Assembly (NCBI GenBank): GCA_026394835.1 | Contig: JAPLZW010000092.1 | Location: 1 to 5,043, forward strand | From: Candidatus Wolfebacteria bacterium | GTDB taxonomy: Bacteria; Patescibacteriota; Minisyncoccia; UBA6257; UBA9933 | Length of the DNA: 5,043 bases | Reading direction: 5' to 3' | Part shown: in pieces, positions 1 to 3,600 of the stretch | How positions within the stretch are numbered: position 1 is the stretch's first letter | Layout of the letters: each line of letters opens with the position of its first letter | Notes under the pieces: model-generated | Seen by the model: the letters and a program-made list of their open reading frames with translations, nothing else | The model's database searches: none | What the model was told of the DNA's origin: nothing | Position numbers and translations under genes: made by a program

Positions 1-178
1 GTCCCGAGGCATCGATTCCAGTCCATGAAATGTCAATTTCAGATTGGCTTATGCCGGTTGCTATAAGGGAAGTTGGCGGCCATGAAGGAACCGCGGCTTC
101 CGCATTTTTAACAATACAGATAGAAAGAAAAACGGGAATTATTAATAAAAATAAATAAACCTTTTTGAATAGTTCCAT
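1..178 (-). CDS. Secreted protein with N-terminal fibronectin type III domain (partial, runs off left edge)
   Basis: Only the first 59 codons are visible, starting at the ATG read at 178-176. Residues 1-27 form a classic Sec signal peptide: lysines at 5-6, a hydrophobic core of about 16 residues (Val7-Val23), and an Ala-Glu-Ala site near residue 28. The mature part opens with WPPTSLIATG, then SEIDISWTGID. This is the start of an FN3 fold: a Pro-Pro strand, Leu-x-Ala, then Ile-x-Ile-Ser-Trp. The protein is therefore exported and probably acts at the cell surface, where FN3 modules serve as spacers or binding modules. Its full size and any catalytic or adhesive domain lie outside the window. 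It follows the GH18 gene on the same strand with a 41-base gap holding its own likely promoter. No Shine-Dalgarno sequence precedes the ATG. The secreted FN3 assignment is fairly firm; the specific role is unknown. Confidence 0.8.
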   Translation of the reverse strand, partial: MELFKKVYLFLLIIPVFLSICIVKNAEAAVPSWPPTSLIATGISQSEIDISWTGIDASG

Positions 179-187
179 GATGTATTT

Positions 188-196
188 ATTATAGCA
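188..196 (-). promoter_or_regulatory. Extended -10 promoter for the FN3 gene
   Basis: On the minus strand the nonamer TGCTATAAT combines a perfect -10 box (188-193) with an extended TGn element (194-196). No good -35 box lies 17 bases upstream, as is usual for extended -10 promoters. The box ends only 9 bases before the ATG at 178, so transcription would start about 2-3 bases before the start codon, giving a leaderless or near-leaderless mRNA. This is read by eye; no start site has been mapped. Confidence 0.5.
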
Positions 197-219
197 TAAT
201 GGAATTACGGGATAGGGGA

Positions 220-1398
220 TTATTTTAATTTACCCCAGAGAGCCGGGTCGACATCGCCGTCAAATTTAAAGAAGTAAACGCCGCGCAAGCCGTATTTTTT
301 GGCAAGATTTATTTTATCAACCGCGGCTTGGGCGTCGCTGAACCAGACAATTCTTGTTGATGTGGCTGATTGGTTGAAGGCGTTTACGGATAGTGTCAGG
401 GAAAAAAGCTGGGCAAGTGATGAAACGGTGTTTTGGCTCATGTTTTGCGGATAAGTGAATGCCAATTCTCCGGAGCTGGTTCTTTCCGGGGTGACTCCCA
501 GCGCTGCGGCCAGAAGAATCGCTTGTTCGTAAGTCCAGCTTCTTGAGCGGGTGTAAACGAAATTGCCATAAATGTCTTTGGAAACCACATATTCATAGCC
601 GTAAGTCGGAACGCCGAGCATTAGCTTGCTTTTGCTTATCCCTCCCGAGATAGTTGTTCTGATAACCTTATCTACCCATACCGGGTCAGCCACCGGCGCG
701 TAAGGAACGCTTAAACCCTTTGCGGCGTTTAGGAAGGGGTCTATGGTGCCCTGGTCGTAGGCCATAAGCCTTACTTCGTCGCAGTATTTATTGAGAATCG
801 CGTAATCGTTCGCTCTTTGGTTAATTTCTTCCAAGGAATGGCCTTTGACGATAAGATTCTCGTCGGGTGAACGGGGTTCAATAGTGCAGGCCAATTTTTT
901 GCCGATGGGATGGAGCCGTATCGCGAGGCCGTAGATAAATGTTGAGAAATAATCTTTAGTGTCGGAGAGCTTTCCTTCATAGTCAATGTCTATGCCGTCG
1001 AATTTATTGTCTTTAACGAGTTTCAAAATGGCGTTTTCGTGAGCCACTCTTTTTTTAGAGTTTGAAAGCAGGGCATGGATTTCGTCGCCGTAGAACCAGG
1101 CGATTGTCGGAATATTCTTTATTTTAAGGTCGCGGATCGCCGCAAACCACGGAATCCAAAATGGATCGCTTGTGATTTTCAATTTATCGACAAGCGTGCC
1201 GTCAGGTTTGACCTCATAGGAAAACGGGCTCACCTCGTTTAATTTTTCAATATGGAGAGATGTGTCCTGGGTTCCGGAAATTTTTTTCCAATAAGGCATC
1301 CAGCCGCCGTAGTAAAAAGTCGCCGCCTGTCCCAAGGAAGGCAGGGCAATGGCCGTGATTACGAGCGTAATCAATGAAGTTTTGAGTTTTGTATTCAT
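220..1398 (-). CDS. Secreted glycoside hydrolase family 18 (chitinase/YaaH-like) protein
   Basis: This 392-residue exported TIM-barrel protein belongs to family GH18, which hydrolyses beta-1,4 N-acetylglucosamine polymers (chitin, peptidoglycan or related glycans) by substrate-assisted catalysis. Residues 1-26 are a signal peptide (Lys4 and Lys6, hydrophobic core 8-22, cleavage near GQA-A). The catalytic strand DGIDIDYE at 134-141 matches the DxxDxDxE signature, with Glu141 as acid/base and Asp137/Asp139 in support. Met212-Ala-Tyr-Asp215 is the strand-6 substrate-binding motif. The C-terminal block (residues 350-383: VWFSDAQ, then KKYGLRGVYFF and a DxDP ending) resembles spore-germination YaaH-type GH18 enzymes. 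No LysM, CBM or anchor is seen, so it is probably a free single-domain protein. The strand-8 Trp usual in GH18 appears to be Phe377, which may alter sugar binding. The start is the ATG directly before the signal peptide; no Shine-Dalgarno is visible. Family assignment is secure; the substrate is unknown. Confidence 0.92.
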   Translation of the reverse strand: MNTKLKTSLITLVITAIALPSLGQAATFYYGGWMPYWKKISGTQDTSLHIEKLNEVSPFSYEVKPDGTLVDKLKITSDPFWIPWFAAIRDLKIKNIPTIAWFYGDEIHALLSNSKKRVAHENAILKLVKDNKFDGIDIDYEGKLSDTKDYFSTFIYGLAIRLHPIGKKLACTIEPRSPDENLIVKGHSLEEINQRANDYAILNKYCDEVRLMAYDQGTIDPFLNAAKGLSVPYAPVADPVWVDKVIRTTISGGISKSKLMLGVPTYGYEYVVSKDIYGNFVYTRSRSWTYEQAILLAAALGVTPERTSSGELAFTYPQNMSQNTVSSLAQLFSLTLSVNAFNQSATSTRIVWFSDAQAAVDKINLAKKYGLRGVYFFKFDGDVDPALWGKLK

Positions 1399-1409
1399 TA
1401 ATTCTTTAA

Positions 1410-1438
1410 ATTAAACACTTTGAGCCGCAATTAAGCAA
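1410..1438 (-). promoter_or_regulatory. Possible promoter for the GH18 gene
   Basis: On the minus strand TTGCTT (1433-1438) and TTTAAT (1410-1415) are separated by exactly 17 bases. The -10 box matches five of six consensus positions and the -35 box keeps the TTG. The -10 box ends 11 bases before the ATG, which predicts a leader of roughly 4-5 bases. The surrounding 81-base gap (1399-1479) is AT-rich and could match by chance, so this is tentative. No terminator for the preceding gene was found in the gap. Confidence 0.35.
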
Positions 1439-1479
1439 ACGAAGATCAGCGGCAATAATTTCTCCGGCTTAAGACGGTT

Positions 1480-1719
1480 TTAGAGGCCAAACACAGCCGG
1501 CAATCTAAGGGTATTGAGATAATAGGGGATAAGAAAGGCCAGTCCGATAAGCGGAAGAATAATCACGAGAACGCTGATTATTAATGTCCAGAGAAAATAT
1601 TTCCGCGTTTTTTCGACGGACTTCATAACCGCGTCGATTTTTTTATTCAGTTCTTCGAATTTTATTAAAATTTCTTCTTCCATGCATTTAACGGTTAAAG
1701 CGCTTTTTAATTGGGACAT
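1480..1719 (-). CDS. Small membrane protein, coiled coil plus one transmembrane helix
   Basis: This 79-residue protein has no known function. Residues 13-40 are charged and helical, with heptad-like spacing (MEEEILIKFEELNKKIDAVM), predicting a short coiled coil. Residues 42-67 are a strongly hydrophobic membrane helix (LWTLIISVLVIILPLIGLAF region) with a Pro in its middle, followed by a short tail. From memory, proteins ending in an SVEKTRKYFLWTLIISV-type segment are common in Parcubacteria genomes, but no search backs this here. Two starts are possible. ATG 1719 directly abuts a heptamer tandem repeat. An internal ATG at 1683-1681 (Met13) begins exactly where the coiled-coil region starts and may be the true start, since residues 1-12 look unlike the rest. 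Neither has a Shine-Dalgarno. It lies 22 bases downstream of pyrD on the same strand, so the two are probably co-transcribed. Confidence 0.72.
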   Translation of the reverse strand: MSQLKSALTVKCMEEEILIKFEELNKKIDAVMKSVEKTRKYFLWTLIISVLVIILPLIGLAFLIPYYLNTLRLPAVFGL

Positions 1720-1754
1720 CTTAAATCATAAACCTTAAATCTTAAATCTTAAAG
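1720..1754. repeat. Five-copy heptamer tandem repeat (CTTAAAT unit)
   Basis: Reading the plus strand from 1720 there are five consecutive 7-base units. Units 1, 3 and 4 read CTTAAAT, unit 5 reads CTTAAAG, and unit 2 (1727-1733, CATAAAC) is diverged. On the coding strand the unit is ATTTAAG. The array fills the whole gap between pyrD and the small membrane gene. It also encodes the last residues of PyrD (Phe-Lys-Ile plus stop) and ends on the base next to the ATG at 1719. Its role is unknown; it could be a slippage product, a regulatory spacer or a dispersed repeat. Confidence 0.85.
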
Positions 1755-2176
1755 TCCGCTCCCACGGCCTGGGAAATATTTTCGTAGCCGTCTTTTAGGA
1801 GGAGCTCGGCCAAGGCGCGGTTTATCTCGCCCACGATTTGCGGGCCTTCAAAAATCATTCCGGTAATCATTTGAACCAGGGATGCGCCGGCTTTTATTTT
1901 TTTATAGGCATCTTCCGCGGAAAAAATCCCGCCACAGCCGATAATTATATATTTGCCTTTGGTTTTTTTATAAACATACCGCACTTCTTCGGTTGCGAGG
2001 TCTTCGACAATTTTGCCGCTCAAACCTCCTTTTTCCGGGACAAAATCGTCTTTTATTTTTTCAAAAACCCTTTGTTTGGTGAGATTGGAGCAGATAATCC
2101 CCTGGATGCTGTGTTTTTCAATAACGGAAAGGAGTTCGTCTATTTCTTTCTTCGGCGAGTCCGGAGAAAATTTCAC
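1742..2176 (-). pseudogene. pyrD: pyrD C-terminal fragment (144 residues from a GTG)
   Basis: This is the part downstream of the stop. The first usable start codon is the GTG read at 2176-2174, 33 bases beyond the TAA. It has no Shine-Dalgarno and falls inside barrel strand 5 (PLFVKFSPD), so a protein started there would lose part of that strand. Conserved motifs, in fragment numbering, are Lys2 with SPD, Asn31 in the substrate-contacting CSNLT, GGLSG at 50-54, GCGGI at 80-84 (FMN phosphate) and GASLVQ at 98-102. The Tyr-Ser/Thr-Gly usually seen before the final helix is Ile104-Thr-Gly. The tail ends in AVGAD, as in many class 2 enzymes. Intact motifs suggest recent inactivation, a sequence error, or still-functional expression. 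Confidence 0.8.
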
Positions 2177-2209
2177 AAAAAGAGGTTTTTTGATTTTAAG
2201 ATTGTCGAT

Positions 2210-2212
2210 TTA
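2210..2212 (-). other. In-frame premature TAA codon in pyrD
   Basis: On the coding strand the frame reads Leu-Asp-Lys-Leu-Leu-Ala-stop-Ile-Asp-Asn-Leu-Lys-Ile-Lys-Lys-Pro-Leu-Phe-Val-Lys-Phe-Ser-Pro-Asp. The flanks join without any frame change, so this is a substitution type of lesion and not an indel. TAA is also the terminator of every other complete gene here, so it should be read as a stop. Confidence 0.9.
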
Positions 2213-2860
2213 CGCGAGAAGCTTGTCCAGCTTCGCGGAGTCGGTAAACGGCTCTCCTCCGAAGCTGTTCGGGCAGCTGATGTTTATGGTGAAATAGTTT
2301 CCGATATCGATAAATTTCTCGCAACCCTTCGCGTAGTCCGCGATGCCGGCCCGGACATCCGCTGTTTTTGGAGAATTGGTTTTGGCGATGCTGATTCCCG
2401 CGGGGATTTTAAAATTCTCCCTTTTCAGCCTTTTGCTGATTTCTTCCGCGCCTTTATTTTTAAGCCCGTAATTTACAACCAGCGAACGGGATTTTATAAG
2501 GCGCGTGAGCTTCGTCGTATCGTTTCCGGCATACGGCTCGGCGGTTATGGAACCTATCTCCATAAATCCGAATCCGACATTGGGAATGATCCGGGTAATG
2601 ATGCCGTTCTTGTCGAATCCGGCGGCGAGGCCCACAGGATTCTTGAAATCAATGCCCAGTATTTTTTGCCGAAGCGTGGGATTTTGATAGTTAAAAAATA
2701 AAGAGGTGAGCGCTCTGGTCAGCGGATTATTCCCCAAAAAAGAGCCCAAGAGAAGGGTTTGGTCGTGGATTGTTTCAGGGTCAATCGCGAAAAATATTTT
2801 TTTGGCGAGATTTCTGTATAAAAATCCGATTATTTTATTTCTTAGGGCGAATAAATCCAT
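2210..2860 (-). pseudogene. pyrD: pyrD N-terminal fragment (216 residues)
   Basis: This is the translatable first part, from the ATG read at 2860-2858 to the premature TAA. Residues 1-60 are the class 2 helical extension thought to bind membrane and quinone. Ala79-Ala-Gly-Phe-Asp-Lys84 is the flavin-binding strand, Glu101-Ile-Gly-Ser-Ile-Thr106 the next strand, and Asn130/Asn135 occupy the substrate and flavin-contacting region. Residues 191-205 (TINISCPNSFGGEPF) are the catalytic loop. The catalytic-base position is Cys196, whereas class 2 enzymes normally have Ser and class 1 enzymes Cys. Alone it would supply only the first half of the barrel and lacks the phosphate-binding part of the FMN site, so it is unlikely to be active by itself. 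No Shine-Dalgarno precedes the ATG. Confidence 0.82.
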
Positions 2861-2875
2861 GTTTTTGCTTTTTAA

Positions 2876-2903
2876 AGAATAGCATATATTTTGTTCTGGT
2901 AAA
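2876..2903 (-). promoter_or_regulatory. Possible promoter for pyrD
   Basis: On the minus strand TTTACC (2898-2903) lies 16 bases upstream of TATTCT (2876-2881). The -10 box is preceded by TGC (2882-2884), an extended -10 element. Each hexamer matches four of six consensus positions. The -10 ends 15 bases before the ATG at 2860, which predicts a leader of about 8 bases. It lies back to back with the plus-strand promoter at 2916-2924. Tentative, given the AT-rich background. Confidence 0.35.
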
Positions 2904-2915
2904 ATATTCTTTTAT

Positions 2916-2924
2916 TGCTATAAT
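2916..2924 (+). promoter_or_regulatory. Extended -10 promoter for the 3006-5043 gene pair
   Basis: TGCTATAAT contains a perfect -10 box (2919-2924) with an extended TGn motif. It is identical to the nonamer before the FN3 gene on the other strand. No strong -35 is visible at 16-18 bases. Transcription would begin near 2931, giving a leader of about 75 bases before the ATG at 3006. I see no convincing hairpin, short ORF or riboswitch in this leader. It would drive the membrane protein gene and, given the 7-base gap, the adaptor gene too. Confidence 0.5.
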
Positions 2925-3005
2925 TGAAAAGCAGGGCGATTCGGCTTATTTTTCTTGTGGGCTGTTATTCTTAAATCCTTGCAATATCAAATTGAATTCT
3001 AAAAG

Positions 3006-3593
3006 ATGGATATTTTCGCGCACGGGCTTTGGACCGGAGTTTTGGCCAAGACGGTAAATATAAAACAGGCGAAATCCGGCCGGGAAAAATTAAATATCTG
3101 GTGGGCGATTTTTTGGGGAATATTTCCTGATATTTTCGCTTTTACGATTCCGACAATTTCCATACTTATCGGAGTTTTGTCGGGCAGTTTTCATTTATCG
3201 CAGCTTCCTCATTCGGCGAGTACCGAACCTCCCCGGGTTGACGGCTTATGGTTCCTTAATCTTGCGGCCGCGCTTTATCAGTTAAGCCACAGTATTTTTA
3301 TTTTTGCCGGAGTTTTCTTGCTTGTCAGATTTATCTTCAAAAAAACGGAGTGGGAAATGGCGGGTTGGATTTTTCATATTTTAATAGATATCCCGACCCA
3401 TTCCTACCGTTTTTTCCCCACGCCGTTTCTTTGGCCTATATCGGGTTACAAGTTTGACGGCCTTTCCTGGGGAGTCCCATGGTTTATGATTTTGAATTAT
3501 TCGGCTTTGGCATTATTCTATTATTTCCTTTATCGCAGGAAGAGAGGGAAAGCAACGCGGCCTTTAAAAGCGAATATCAACGATATTAAATAA
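3006..3593 (+). CDS. Multi-pass membrane protein, YdjM/DUF457 hydrolase-like
   Basis: This 195-residue integral membrane protein has about four or five hydrophobic segments (near 32-60, 82-111, 118-130 and 157-176) and a basic C-terminal tail (RRKRGK). Its layout resembles the YdjM/DUF457 family of membrane-bound, putatively metal-dependent hydrolases. It has an N-terminal His (His6 in DIFAHGLW), a Pro-Asp pair (41-42) after a Gly-Phe run, His95 in a membrane helix, and a Gly-x3-His-x3-Asp-x3-His pattern (Gly120, His124, Asp128, His132), followed by Phe-Pro-x-Pro. Those His and Asp residues are candidate metal ligands. The substrate is unknown for the family, and the match is by pattern only. 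The start is well fixed: an in-frame TAA sits at 3000-3002, just before the ATG. No Shine-Dalgarno is present. The gene ends 7 bases before the adaptor gene, so the two probably share a transcript. Confidence 0.75.
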   Translation: MDIFAHGLWTGVLAKTVNIKQAKSGREKLNIWWAIFWGIFPDIFAFTIPTISILIGVLSGSFHLSQLPHSASTEPPRVDGLWFLNLAAALYQLSHSIFIFAGVFLLVRFIFKKTEWEMAGWIFHILIDIPTHSYRFFPTPFLWPISGYKFDGLSWGVPWFMILNYSALALFYYFLYRRKRGKATRPLKANINDIK

Positions 3594-3600
3594 AAATAAA

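Larger units (their letters stand above)
1742..2860 (-). pseudogene. pyrD: pyrD, class 2-type dihydroorotate dehydrogenase interrupted by an in-frame stop
   Basis: Read through, this is one continuous 372-codon frame for dihydroorotate dehydrogenase, the FMN enzyme that oxidises dihydroorotate to orotate in de novo pyrimidine synthesis. An N-terminal helical extension (IDPETIHDQT) and the GLAAGFDKNG flavin motif place it with the membrane-associated, quinone-linked class 2. Codon 217 is TAA (2212-2210). The downstream half is in the same frame and keeps all its main motifs, so one base change (for example from GAA, AAA or CAA) explains the break. Because the codon is TAA and not TGA, the UGA-to-glycine code of some CPR lineages cannot rescue it. 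Alternatives are a sequencing or assembly error, or two separately translated halves. The stop lies between the catalytic loop after strand 4 and strand 5 of the barrel. Homology is certain; the reason for the break is open. Confidence 0.85.

Noticed and set aside
771..986. A 71-residue minus-strand frame within the GH18 gene
   Set aside because: It is an alternative frame on the same strand as GH18, across its well-conserved substrate-binding and catalytic part.
1447..1472. Possible terminator hairpin after the small membrane gene (AGCCGG pairing with CCGCT)
   Set aside because: The stem is only about five base pairs with a bulge, and no run of T follows, so an intrinsic terminator is not supported.
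1838..2701. A 287-residue open frame on the plus strand
   Set aside because: It lies entirely antisense to pyrD, reads as low-complexity Phe/Arg-rich protein with no recognisable domain, and the opposite strand encodes clear dihydroorotate dehydrogenase motifs along its whole length.
2931..3005. Possible riboswitch or leader peptide in the roughly 75-base leader of the membrane gene
   Set aside because: No stable stem, conserved riboswitch core or short ORF with a credible start could be found by eye.
2770..3057. A 95-residue plus-strand frame starting inside pyrD and overlapping the membrane protein gene
   Set aside because: It covers the pyrD start, both predicted promoters and the first codons of a better gene, and its product has no coherent features.
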